Source: Ardenticatenales bacterium
Lineage (GTDB): Bacteria > Chloroflexota > Anaerolineae > Ardenticatenales > Ardenticatenaceae
Direction of reading: 5' to 3'
DNA: 12,249 bases
NCBI GenBank assembly: GCA_013812995.1
Contig: JACCSL010000811.1
Coordinates: 1 to 12,249, forward strand
Position numbers and translations under genes: made by a program
The notes under the pieces: generated by a model
The model's input: only the letters and a program-made list of their open reading frames with translations
Databases searched by the model: none
What the model was told of the DNA's origin: nothing
In this document: piece by piece, positions 1-7,592 of the stretch
Layout: each line of letters opens with the position of its first letter
Position numbering within the stretch: the first letter of the stretch is position 1

Positions 1-3000
1 TCAGCGTTATCTCGGCCTCGCCATTCTCGTCGGTCACGATGTCGGCGCGCCAGTAGGCGGTATCGTTGAACTCGCTGCGCACGCTCTCCATGAAGAATTC
101 GCCGCCTCCCCCACCGCCGCCTGCGCCGCCCTTGGCATCGGGGGCCAGCCGCTGGCTGATGCGGTCCACGTTCACGATGAAGCTGGAACCTGTCTGCACG
201 GCGAGAGGGCGGTTGCTGTAGAAAGCGGTCAGCAACGAGGTCTGTTGCAGGTCGGTGAGCGACAGTACCGCTTTATCGACCACCGCGAGAGAGAGTTCCG
301 CCTGGACGGGGTCGCCCGCCTCATCCGTGACGCGCACGGCAAAGGTCGTCTCCGCGCCCGGTTCAAGCACGGTGCTTTCCGGGGTGATCTCTACCTTGAG
401 CTGCTTCTCGGTCGTCGCCACCGCGAGGTTCACGTAGCCGACGCGGAACTCAGGCGAGGGGTTCTCCTCGCTCATGCCCTTGACCGCGAGCACGCCGATG
501 CTCATGTTCGGAATCATCTCCTCGGTAATCGGAATCTCCAGGACCTCAGCGGTGCCCGCCAGGGTCCGGACGGTGCTGCTGTGAATGGTCAGCCGCTCCT
601 CGGTGATGAGCGCGGTCATCTCCTCGTAGGGCGTTGGCACCAGGATGCGCGCCACATCCCCGACCTGGTACTCTTCCTTGTCGGCGATGAGATCGATACG
701 GTCGTTGTTTTCGCGCCCCCAGGAAATGAAGGCTCCCTCGTCCGTGACCCAGAAGTAGTAGCGCGAGAGAATCTCGTTGCCGAGGCTATCGGTTCCCGTT
801 GCCAGGACGGTGTAGGAGCCGCCCTTTTCGGGCGTGAAGGAGACGCTATCGAAGCCCTCCTCATCGGTGAGTGCCGAACGGCTTGCTACGAGGGTGTCGC
901 TGAAGGAGGTGGTCCAGAAGAAGCCGCCATTGTCCGACTGCTCGCGCACACTGTACCACTCGCGCTCGTAGAAGCGAACGGCGATCTCGCGATTGCCCTC
1001 CAGCAGCCCGGTGGTATCCGCTGTGGCGATCCGGAGGTCGAAGGGCTTGCCCGCACTTCCAAGGTACGCCTCTGACATGAGCCCGATGTAGAACTCGCCC
1101 GCGTGGACAACCATCGAGCTGCTGCCAGAGATCGTCGCATCGTTCACATCGCGGACATCGGCCTCGAACAGAAACACCTGACTCCCCTCCTGCTCCTCGC
1201 CGCGCGCCAGCGTGGTGGTGATGGGAATAGTGGCCTGGCCCCGCTCATCAAGGGTGTCCTCACTGCTGCGAATCAACTCACGCCCTGCGCTGGCGGGCTG
1301 GTAGCGGAACTCGAAATCATGATCGCGCCAACTCCAGTAGCCGGGCAGATCAGGCACGGAGAAGAAGTAGGGCTGACGGAACAACCGCCAGAGGTAGGGA
1401 GCCTTGCTGAGCGCCCCGCCGAAGTAGTAGTTGGCCGAGAGCGTCGCGTGGGCATCCTCTCCCTGGACGACCGCCTCGTGGTCCCAGCTGCTTCGCACCT
1501 CGAACTCCGGGCGCTGGTATTCCGCGACCTGGAAGACCGTGCCGACAAAATCCCATGCACAAGTATCGGAGCCGCTGTAGCAGTAGCCGATCTCTGTTTG
1601 CTCTAGATAGAGCCGGTAAGGGCCGGTGAGGGCCTCTTCGTCCAGCGTAAATTCCCCGTGGAAGGTGCCGAAGGGGGAGAGCGTGACAGGCTGCCGGTGC
1701 ACGCTTTCACCCTCGGGCGTCTCGATCAGGATGCTCATCTCTTGAATCGTTGGAAGAATCAGCGCCGGACCATCCTGCTGGCGCAAGACGCCCCGGAAAT
1801 GCACCGTATGGCCGGGGCGGTAGATGGGGCGGTCGGTGTAGAGCGTACCGTGCAGCTCAGTGATGATGAGTTGCGTGGGAATATTCCACTCCCATGGGCC
1901 AATCCCCTGAATCCAGTCGGAGGACGCGATGCCATTAACCGTGCCTTCGCCATCGTAGCTGAGGGCAATGAGGGGCGCATACAGATCATCCCCCAGCCGA
2001 TCGACGGAGAGATCCTCATACTGGAACAGACCATTCTCATCCGTTCGTCCCTGCTTGATCTCGTTGCCTGTCTGGGTTAGCACCTTGATGGGCAGGTCCG
2101 CCACAGGTTCCCCACTCTGGAGATCGGTGGCCCAAACGAGAATCTTGTTTGAGGCGCGCTTGATCGTGAGGTTCACAGGTGTGAAGAGCATGATTTGCTT
2201 GTCGCTGAGAGGCTCGCTGCTAAACTCCTCGCGCTCCGGGGCGGTCACACGCAGCATGTAGATACCGCTCCCCACCTCTCCCCCTTCTGGCGGGATGAGG
2301 GTCTTGTAGAGATAGGAGAGATTCTGGTCGGTATCTACCTCCTCCGACCAGGCAGCCACCTGCGTTTTCGGGGTGCCGGTATACCCGTCCCATAGCTCGT
2401 AATTCTGCGGGTGGATGAACTGCATAAGCTCTGCTTCTGTCAGCGTGTGCAGCGTGAAGTCCATGCCCGACAGGTTGCGGTGGCGCACAATCTGGAGGGT
2501 TGGCGTGTAGGGATTGTAGGTTCCCACCGGGCCAACATCCTGCCGCACGAAGAACAGTTGCGGCGGCAGGGGGCGTGTGGTGAAGGAGAAGGTATAGTCT
2601 TCGCCCAGCGCCTGCCCGCTCTCATCCTCAATCTCCCCGGAGAGTGTCACCTCATACTCGGTGGAGGGTTTCAGGCCGCCCGAGACAAACACATTTAACT
2701 TGAGGGATTCGGCGTCCCAGTAGGTGTACACATTCGTCACTGTGGGGACAAACTTGATATTGTCCTCGATACTTGGGAGGCTGAGGGGATTGTTGAAGGT
2801 AAGTTCAAGCCCATTGAAGGGATCGACAGCTTGCGACCCCGGCTCAGGCACGGTGCTGAGCACGCGCAGCGTTGGTGCGGCCACGATCTCGGCCTGGAAG
2901 TGCTCGGTTGTCGCGCCGCCGCGTGCCCCGCGTGCGCCTTCCAGCAGCACGATGGTGTACTCGGCCCCGCGGGTGAGCGGCTCGTTCGGGAAGAACAGGA

Positions 3001-4558
3001 GCAGTTGATCCTCCTCCTTCCACTCGAAGCGTCGCCCCTCAACCAGTGCGTCGCCGGGGCTGGAGATGCTGAACGCCGCCTCCGTGCTGGCGCGGTCCAT
3101 CGGCTGGTTGAAGCGTAGCCCGATGGGGCCAGCCGGGGCGACGTAGCGGCGGGGATTGCTGGGCTCCACGCGGATAACGCGCGGGAACTCCGTGGCAAAG
3201 GACCAGGTGTATGGCTCCTGCATGTACGAGCCTACCGTATCCTGGAGATTCCTGTCCACCGTCACCACATACTCGGTGCTGGGGTCCAGCGGCCCGCTTG
3301 GGCGGTAGACATACAGGCTCGTGGTCATCCACTCACCCTCCCCGGCGAGGGCTGGGGTAATGCGAATGGGCACCGGCAACTCCGCCTGATCGTCCTCGCT
3401 CACGAGCGAGACCACCGGGTGATTGAACTGGACCGCTACAATCGTGTCCGTCGGGACGATGCTGACCTCCGCGCTGCCGGGCGCGGGCTGTACGGAGTCG
3501 ATGCCAAGGAAATCCACGGTCGCGAAGGTGGCGCGGTAGGGGCTGGCGAGCCCGCGCGAGCCGCCCTGCGCCCTCACGCCCTCCTGCACCTTGATCTCGT
3601 AGGTGGTCGCTAGCTCCAGCGGCTCGCTGGGAACAAACACGAGCGTCTGCGCATCCTCCCAGATAAATTCTCCGGCCACGCCCGTCTCCGCCCCGGCGGG
3701 ACTGAGAAGGAAGTTTTCTTCCACGCTCTCCTGGTCCATCGGCTCGTTGAAGAGTAGCGTGATCGCTGCCGCGCGCTCGACCTCACTGGCCCCGTTGAAG
3801 GGAAAGCTCGCCGCGAGGCGCGGCCCCTCGGTCACGAAGCTCCACGCAAAGGGCTCTGGCAGCTCCATGCCTGGGGCTACGACCGGGCTGACCGTGATCT
3901 TATACTCGGTGCCGGCCCCAAGCCCCTCGCTGGGATAAAAGCCATACATGTCGGCGGCCAGCCAGCGCCCGATGCCGGACACGGGCGGGTCGATCAGCAC
4001 GGGCTGGGGTAGCTTTTCCTGCTCCTCCAGCAAGGCGACCTCGACCAGCGGGCGGTCAAAGCGAAGCGTGATGGGCTGGCTGGTGCTCACCTCGCCAGAG
4101 CCACTCTTCGGCAGCACCTCCACGATGTGGACCTCGCTGCCCGTCGTAAACTCGACGGTCACCGGCCCATCCAGGGGGCGGCCCGCCTGGTTGCGGGCGG
4201 TGGCTGCGATGCTGGCGCGGTAGCTCGTACTCCACCCCAGCGATTGGCGGGGGCGCACGATGAGGCGCTCGCCGCGACCCTCGCTGCTCCACTCCAGGTC
4301 ATACGGGGTATCAGGGGTCAGGGTGAGGGCGCTCGCCACTGTCGCATGGTCCATCTTCTGATCAAAGAGGAACTCGATGGTGGTGGCGCGGCTAGCGGGC
4401 CCGGAGGGCGGGGGGGAAAGCTCGACCACCGTGGGGTTCTGGCGGGCTTCAGGCGGTTGGAGCGCCTGCTGCATCCACAATAGCCCGCCGCCAGCGAGAA
4501 CCACGAGTGCCACGGTGAGGAGAGCGATGATAAGTTTATTCGAGCGCAACTGGCCCAT
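1..4558 (-). CDS. Alpha-2-macroglobulin family protein, N-terminal 1519 residues (runs off window start)
   Basis: One minus-strand frame is open from the ATG at 4558 to the window edge; I checked its phase at six points. An AAGGA lies 9-10 nt before the ATG. Residues 9-28 form a membrane segment with no lipobox cysteine, so the protein is probably anchored in the membrane and faces outward. Residues about 42-660 are six SbsA-like Ig (Big_5) domains, each with an F-(D/N)-x-(P/K)-(M/L/V) core. An MG2 signature, YTDRPIYRPGH, is at 907-917. A bait-region-like domain starts near 1277 (FISWG). A glycine run (about 1474-1484) precedes the A2M-domain hallmark VRSEFNDTAYW near 1493. Bacterial relatives such as YfhM are thought to trap foreign proteases in the envelope, often beside a PbpC-type transglycosylase. 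The thioester region and receptor-like end lie outside the window, so thioester chemistry cannot be judged. Family assignment is firm. Confidence 0.93.
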   Translation of the reverse strand, partial: MGQLRSNKLIIALLTVALVVLAGGGLLWMQQALQPPEARQNPTVVELSPPPSGPASRATTIEFLFDQKMDHATVASALTLTPDTPYDLEWSSEGRGERLIVRPRQSLGWSTSYRASIAATARNQAGRPLDGPVTVEFTTGSEVHIVEVLPKSGSGEVSTSQPITLRFDRPLVEVALLEEQEKLPQPVLIDPPVSGIGRWLAADMYGFYPSEGLGAGTEYKITVSPVVAPGMELPEPFAWSFVTEGPRLAASFPFNGASEVERAAAITLLFNEPMDQESVEENFLLSPAGAETGVAGEFIWEDAQTLVFVPSEPLELATTYEIKVQEGVRAQGGSRGLASPYRATFATVDFLGIDSVQPAPGSAEVSIVPTDTIVAVQFNHPVVSLVSEDDQAELPVPIRITPALAGEGEWMTTSLYVYRPSGPLDPSTEYVVTVDRNLQDTVGSYMQEPYTWSFATEFPRVIRVEPSNPRRYVAPAGPIGLRFNQPMDRASTEAAFSISSPGDALVEGRRFEWKEEDQLLLFFPNEPLTRGAEYTIVLLEGARGARGGATTEHFQAEIVAAPTLRVLSTVPEPGSQAVDPFNGLELTFNNPLSLPSIEDNIKFVPTVTNVYTYWDAESLKLNVFVSGGLKPSTEYEVTLSGEIEDESGQALGEDYTFSFTTRPLPPQLFFVRQDVGPVGTYNPYTPTLQIVRHRNLSGMDFTLHTLTEAELMQFIHPQNYELWDGYTGTPKTQVAAWSEEVDTDQNLSYLYKTLIPPEGGEVGSGIYMLRVTAPEREEFSSEPLSDKQIMLFTPVNLTIKRASNKILVWATDLQSGEPVADLPIKVLTQTGNEIKQGRTDENGLFQYEDLSVDRLGDDLYAPLIALSYDGEGTVNGIASSDWIQGIGPWEWNIPTQLIITELHGTLYTDRPIYRPGHTVHFRGVLRQQDGPALILPTIQEMSILIETPEGESVHRQPVTLSPFGTFHGEFTLDEEALTGPYRLYLEQTEIGYCYSGSDTCAWDFVGTVFQVAEYQRPEFEVRSSWDHEAVVQGEDAHATLSANYYFGGALSKAPYLWRLFRQPYFFSVPDLPGYWSWRDHDFEFRYQPASAGRELIRSSEDTLDERGQATIPITTTLARGEEQEGSQVFLFEADVRDVNDATISGSSSMVVHAGEFYIGLMSEAYLGSAGKPFDLRIATADTTGLLEGNREIAVRFYEREWYSVREQSDNGGFFWTTSFSDTLVASRSALTDEEGFDSVSFTPEKGGSYTVLATGTDSLGNEILSRYYFWVTDEGAFISWGRENNDRIDLIADKEEYQVGDVARILVPTPYEEMTALITEERLTIHSSTVRTLAGTAEVLEIPITEEMIPNMSIGVLAVKGMSEENPSPEFRVGYVNLAVATTEKQLKVEITPESTVLEPGAETTFAVRVTDEAGDPVQAELSLAVVDKAVLSLTDLQQTSLLTAFYSNRPLAVQTGSSFIVNVDRISQRLAPDAKGGAGGGGGGGEFFMESVRSEFNDTAYWRADIVTDENGEAEITL

Positions 4559-4720
4559 TTGCCCGTTTCCTTGATAGAGGGAGAGAGAATAAGCGGTACG
4601 TTATCAGTATAGGGACTCGCGGGGGCCAGCACATCCGCGAATCCTAAAGGCTGTCTCTAGGCCAAACAGCGTAACCTTCCTCTGGTCACTCGGTGGAGGT
4701 GGCTACGCTGTCGCTCCCTG

Positions 4721-4750
4721 AGTATAAAAGCGCTGCAAGCGCGGCGTCAA
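4721..4750 (-). promoter_or_regulatory. Sigma-70-type promoter candidate for the macroglobulin gene
   Basis: Read on the minus strand, TTGACG (4750-4745) and TATACT (4726-4721) each match 5 of 6 consensus bases and are 18 nt apart. Transcription would begin near 4714, giving a leader of about 155 nt before the ATG at 4558. Short inverted repeats overlap it (GCGGCG..CGCCGC at 4741-4758; GCGCT..AGCGC at 4731-4743) and could be operators. A second TATACT at 4612-4607 lacks a matching -35. Confidence 0.45.
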
Positions 4751-4880
4751 CGCGCCGCCTACGGGTTGATGAGCTAGATTCTGCTGCAAATTGGGTCCCC
4801 ATCCAAAGCCACAGCTCCTATTTTATCTCCCCCACAGCCGTCAATCCAGCATTAAAAATAGCCCTCTTGCTCAATTGCCC

Positions 4881-4886
4881 TATACT
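4881..4886 (+). promoter_or_regulatory. Possible -10 element for the Tudor-like gene
   Basis: TATACT matches 5 of 6 bases of the -10 consensus and would start transcription about 38 nt before the ATG at 4931. I see no good -35 at 16-18 nt, so this is weak. The 372-nt divergent spacer 4559-4930 otherwise holds only the minus-strand promoter candidate and no convincing gene. Confidence 0.25.
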
Positions 4887-4930
4887 CCGCACCCGAGCAC
4901 CATCATGGAGTGCTCAAGAAAGGAACAACT

Positions 4931-5278
4931 ATGGGCGAGTTCTGGGACGTAGGAGATCGAGTCTTCGCATACTGGGAAGAGGATGAATACTACTATCCGG
5001 CCACCATTACGGAGATCACAGACGACAGCATTCGGATTCGCTTCGATGATTCCGACGAGGAAGAATGGACGGACACCGATGATATGGCGGAGTATAGCCT
5101 CTCCGTGGGGGATGCGGTGGAAGCCTTCTGGGAGGAAGACAAGGAGTACTATCCTGGTGAGGTTCTTGAGATCAATGGCGAGGATATCCTCGTCGTCTTC
5201 GATGAGGACGGCTCGCAGCAGTGGACCAAGCTGGGCAGCCTTCGGATGTGGTACGAGGACGAGGAAGAAGAAGAATAG
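4931..5278 (+). CDS. Acidic tandem Tudor-like domain protein (115 aa)
   Basis: The ATG at 4931 is chosen because AAAGGA (4919-4924) sits 6 nt upstream; an in-frame GTG at 4910 would lie upstream of that site. The protein is two copies of one module of about 45 residues. Copy 1 spans about 5-52 and copy 2 about 57-104. Both follow the pattern (D/S)VGD-x-V-x-A-(Y/F)-WEED-x-x-YYP, then I-x-(V/I)-x-F-D-(D/E), then W-T. This resembles small SH3-like barrels of the Tudor, Agenet or SGF29 type, with Trp15, Tyr20-22, Phe38 and the equivalents Trp67, Tyr73-74, Phe90 able to form aromatic cages. Glu/Asp are very abundant and the C-terminus is a run of acidic residues, so the protein should be soluble and strongly negative. 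Eukaryotic Tudor domains bind methylated Lys or Arg; the ligand here is unknown. It is the only plus-strand gene and appears monocistronic, with its own terminator. Confidence 0.85.
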   Translation: MGEFWDVGDRVFAYWEEDEYYYPATITEITDDSIRIRFDDSDEEEWTDTDDMAEYSLSVGDAVEAFWEEDKEYYPGEVLEINGEDILVVFDEDGSQQWTKLGSLRMWYEDEEEEE

Positions 5279-5300
5279 GCTCTAAGTCGGTCAGCATTGC

Positions 5301-5336
5301 AAAGGGAGGCGCGGGTTGCGCCTCCCTTTTTATTTT
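5301..5336 (+). terminator. Rho-independent terminator of the Tudor-like gene
   Basis: A perfect 12-bp stem (AAAGGGAGGCGC at 5301-5312 with GCGCCTCCCTTT at 5318-5329), a 5-nt loop (GGGTT) and a T-rich tail follow the stop codon at 5278 by 22 nt. On the minus strand the same stem has no T tract, so it acts in one direction. Confidence 0.93.
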
Positions 5337-5381
5337 TCCCCTTGGCGTCGTGAACAGAAGGTCAGGAAGATGGGGGGCACC

Positions 5382-5400
5382 AGTGGGAGATTGTCCCACT
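5382..5400 (-). repeat. Small stem-loop between convergent genes
   Basis: AGTGGGA (5382-5388) and TCCCACT (5394-5400) form a 7-bp stem with a 5-nt loop, 9 nt beyond the end of the minus-strand gene that stops at 5410. There is no T tract on either strand. It could protect the 3' end or be a weak stop signal. Confidence 0.35.
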
Positions 5401-5409
5401 TCCTAACCG

Positions 5410-6018
5410 CTAGCCTTCCTCGGGAACAGACTGCCAGGTGTCATACTCGGCAGCCTGGTTCGCCAGCGCATCAAGGGCCCAGAGCTGAGCCTCATGCTTG
5501 CTCTCAAAACCGCGCTGGCCGCAGCTGTAGCTCTCGTCACGGCGCACAAAGGCTTGCCATTCCTCGTCACTCAGCGCGTGGACAACGGCGCGGCGGCCAC
5601 CGACGCAGCACTCGTGCCAGTTGTCCATCTCCTGCGTCTTCCAGAAGGGGCGGTGCAGGTGCGGAGACTCTCCCGTGAGTCTCCGCACCTGTCCACCATC
5701 CAGGGGCTGCCACCGCGGCTGGACGAAGCGCCGCGAGAGCCAGAGCAGCGCGACACAGTTATACTCCCCTCTCGGGAGGCCCAGGGTGTCGGGCGGGTAG
5801 TGCTCCAGCAGCGTCAGGGCGTGGGGGTTCAGGGCAAAGCGGTCGATCAGCGTGGTGGCAAGGCGCTGGATGGCCTCGGTCACCGTCGGCCCCGGATTAC
5901 CAAGCACCTCGCTGAGGATGACGGTCATACCCTCGGGGCGCTTGTACAGGCGCAGCCAGCAGCAGCCTCGCTGGTGCTGCTGATTGTAGTAAGGGAAGAT
6001 ACACTCGTAGAGGAGCAT
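5410..6018 (-). CDS. Uncharacterised protein (202 aa) with NPGPTVT motif
   Basis: I do not recognise a characterised family. The ATG at 6018 is preferred because the longer reading (TTG at 6102) would start in the loop of the previous operon's terminator, and because a perfect TATAAT lies at 6063-6058, about 40 nt before this ATG. No clear ribosome binding site is visible. No membrane segment or signal peptide is seen. A stretch near residues 31-46 (GMTVILSEVLGNPGPT) followed by a helix and LEHYPPDT resembles, from memory, small conserved proteins of unknown function in Chloroflexota. The C-terminal half is rich in Trp, His and Cys (GCCW near the start, WHECCVGG near residue 155), which could bind a metal; this is inference. 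It stands alone between two terminators and converges with the Tudor-like gene. Codons around residues 110-121 are formed by a perfect 15-bp inverted repeat. Confidence 0.75.
   Translation of the reverse strand: MLLYECIFPYYNQQHQRGCCWLRLYKRPEGMTVILSEVLGNPGPTVTEAIQRLATTLIDRFALNPHALTLLEHYPPDTLGLPRGEYNCVALLWLSRRFVQPRWQPLDGGQVRRLTGESPHLHRPFWKTQEMDNWHECCVGGRRAVVHALSDEEWQAFVRRDESYSCGQRGFESKHEAQLWALDALANQAAEYDTWQSVPEEG
5656..5691. repeat. Perfect 15-bp inverted repeat inside a gene
   Basis: CAGGTGCGGAGACTC (5656-5670) is followed by a 6-nt loop (TCCCGT) and its exact complement (5677-5691). It lies in frame inside the uncharacterised gene at 5410-6018 and keeps the frame open, encoding roughly QVRRLTGESPHL. 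It has no T tract and so is not a terminator. Confidence 0.85.
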
Positions 6019-6057
6019 AGTGCCATGGGTCAGGAAAATAGTTGCCAGATGGCACGG

Positions 6058-6063
6058 ATTATA
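6058..6063 (-). promoter_or_regulatory. -10 element for the uncharacterised gene
   Basis: A perfect TATAAT on the minus strand sits just downstream of the preceding operon's terminator and about 40 nt before the ATG at 6018. The -35 region is T-rich (TTTTCT at 17 nt) and poor, so the site may depend on an activator or on the T-rich terminator tail. Confidence 0.4.
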
Positions 6064-6080
6064 GGGGAAGGTGGTAGAGA

Positions 6081-6114
6081 AGAAAAAGAGGCGCACGACC
6101 AAGTCGCGCGCCTC
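6081..6114 (-). terminator. Rho-independent terminator of the three-gene envelope operon
   Basis: On the minus strand, GAGGCGCGCGAC (6114-6103) pairs with GTCGTGCGCCTC (6099-6088): 12 pairs including one G-U, a 3-nt loop, then TTTTTCT. It begins 23 nt after the stop codon at 6138 and separates the operon from the next gene. Confidence 0.92.
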
Positions 6115-6137
6115 TCGGGTTGGAAAAAGTCCGTCTG

Positions 6138-7592
6138 CTAGAAGTTCCCCGAGGTTCCCTTGATACCCGTTGTCCCGGATGTGCCCGGTGTGCTGGAGGC
6201 ACCCGACGGTCCCGAGGTGAGCCCTTGAGCCCTGGCCTCTTCCTTCGCGGCCTCCTTGGCCTCCCCCGCGACATTCTGGGCGGTATCCATCGCCCGTTGC
6301 GCGGCATCCTTGGCCTTGTCGATCAGCCCATGCTCCTGGACTTCCTCTTTAATCGCGCGGCCTGCTTCCTGGACCACGCTCTGTGCTTTCTGCGCGGTCT
6401 CGCTGACGGTTTCACGGGTTTTCTGTACCAGGTTGTCCCTGGCTTCACCCATGAACTCGCGCTCGATCTCCGTTTCGGGCAGGCTCAGCCCGATGCCCGC
6501 GCCCACCGCCAGGGCAAGTGCTCCGACGAGCAGGGGGTTGTCGAGCATCATTGCTTCCAGGCGGGTACCCGTGCGGCGCACGCGCCGTCGGACGGTCCGG
6601 GTGGCGTACTGGGCCTGCTGCCGGGCCTCGTCTGCCACATCCCCGGCCATCGCGGGCACCTGGCGGCGAGCAGAGCTTACCTTGTCCATTGCCTCCCCGG
6701 CCAGATGCTGCGCCCCCTCGACAAGATCACTCGCCTTCTCTTGGACCTCATGCGCGAGCTCCCCTGCTTTCTCCTGCACTCCGTGGAGGATACCGTCCTC
6801 GTCCTCGTCGCGGTAGTACATAGGCAGGGCTTCCCCGTCGTAGTAGCCGTAGCGATCGCGGCTGCGGGAGGTCGAACTCGACGGCCCGCCGCTCGGCATC
6901 AGTAGCCAGCCCACGCCCAGGGCAATGAGCGCGGCCGGGATGGGATTGCTCGTGATGGCATCCATCGGGTGGATTTGCTCGACGCGATCCCACGCCTCGC
7001 CGGCCATGTGACGCGCCTCGTGGGCCGCCTCACCCGCGCGATGCTGGAGGTTCTCGACCATGCCGGGCTCCTCGCGCTCGAAGTGCTGGCGACCTGACGG
7101 CTCGTACCCTCTCGCATACTCGCCACGGTAGCTCTCGCGGCCATAAGAGCCTGAGTCATACTGGTTGCGGGAGCGGTAATCGCGGTCGCGATCACGATAG
7201 CTCCGGCTGGGCGGCGGCGTGTTGTTCTTCCCTTCCATCATGAGCCAACCAAGGCTCAAGGCGGCCAATGCTGCGGGCATAGGATTTCGTTTGATTGTTT
7301 CAATCACGGTATATTTTACCCCTCTGGCGCTCTCGCCTGCACTGTAGACCATGTCTCTCGCTTCGGCGCGGACGGTGTGTACTACCTCCTCGGCAGCCCC
7401 CGCCGTCGCCTCGCGGACACTCTCTTTGACCTGCTCCTTGATAGCCTCGGGCGTGAGCTTCTCCTGGATGGCATCCAGGGTCACGCTCATCTCCGCGCGG
7501 GTCTGCTCGATCTGCGCGCGAATCGCCTCCGGATTCTCGATTTCCTCCCCAGGGATAAGGTTCTCCCCTAGCTCGTCTGCTCTTGAATCCAT
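6138..7592 (-). CDS. DUF3618 protein with three hydrophobic segments and LEA-like helices (484 aa)
   Basis: The ATG at 7592 follows AGGAGG with 7-nt spacing and overlaps the end of the upstream gene by 25 nt, suggesting coupled translation. The N-terminus carries the DUF3618 signature: IRAQIEQTRAEMSVTLDAI at about 24-42. Three hydrophobic segments, at about 103-118, 216-232 and 352-370, all begin with Asn-Pro; the first two are near copies (NPMPAALAALSLGWLMM and NPIPAALIALGVGWLLM). They are joined by long amphipathic stretches of Ala/Glu/Lys heptad-like repeats, such as VQEKAGELAHEVQEKASDLV near 272-291, that resemble LEA or apolipoprotein helices. A charged Arg/Tyr/Asp-rich linker occupies 128-176, and a Gly/Ser/Thr tail occupies 459-484. 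It is probably a membrane-bound structural or stress protein. DUF3618 genes often sit beside holin-superfamily-III genes, as here. The biochemical role is unknown. Confidence 0.9.
   Translation of the reverse strand: MDSRADELGENLIPGEEIENPEAIRAQIEQTRAEMSVTLDAIQEKLTPEAIKEQVKESVREATAGAAEEVVHTVRAEARDMVYSAGESARGVKYTVIETIKRNPMPAALAALSLGWLMMEGKNNTPPPSRSYRDRDRDYRSRNQYDSGSYGRESYRGEYARGYEPSGRQHFEREEPGMVENLQHRAGEAAHEARHMAGEAWDRVEQIHPMDAITSNPIPAALIALGVGWLLMPSGGPSSSTSRSRDRYGYYDGEALPMYYRDEDEDGILHGVQEKAGELAHEVQEKASDLVEGAQHLAGEAMDKVSSARRQVPAMAGDVADEARQQAQYATRTVRRRVRRTGTRLEAMMLDNPLLVGALALAVGAGIGLSLPETEIEREFMGEARDNLVQKTRETVSETAQKAQSVVQEAGRAIKEEVQEHGLIDKAKDAAQRAMDTAQNVAGEAKEAAKEEARAQGLTSGPSGASSTPGTSGTTGIKGTSGNF

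Noticed and set aside
245..1075. Plus-strand open frame of 276 codons
   Set aside because: It is fully antisense to the macroglobulin gene, whose domains are unmistakable; the long frame is a GC-rich artefact.
5179..5192. Perfect 14-bp palindrome CGAGGATATCCTCG in the Tudor-like gene
   Set aside because: It follows from the coding sequence (GEDILV codons), has no loop and is not repeated elsewhere in the window as far as I can see.
6019..6102. N-terminal extension of the unknown gene starting at TTG 6102
   Set aside because: The start would fall in the terminator loop of the preceding operon and the first codons would be the terminator's own stem and T tract.
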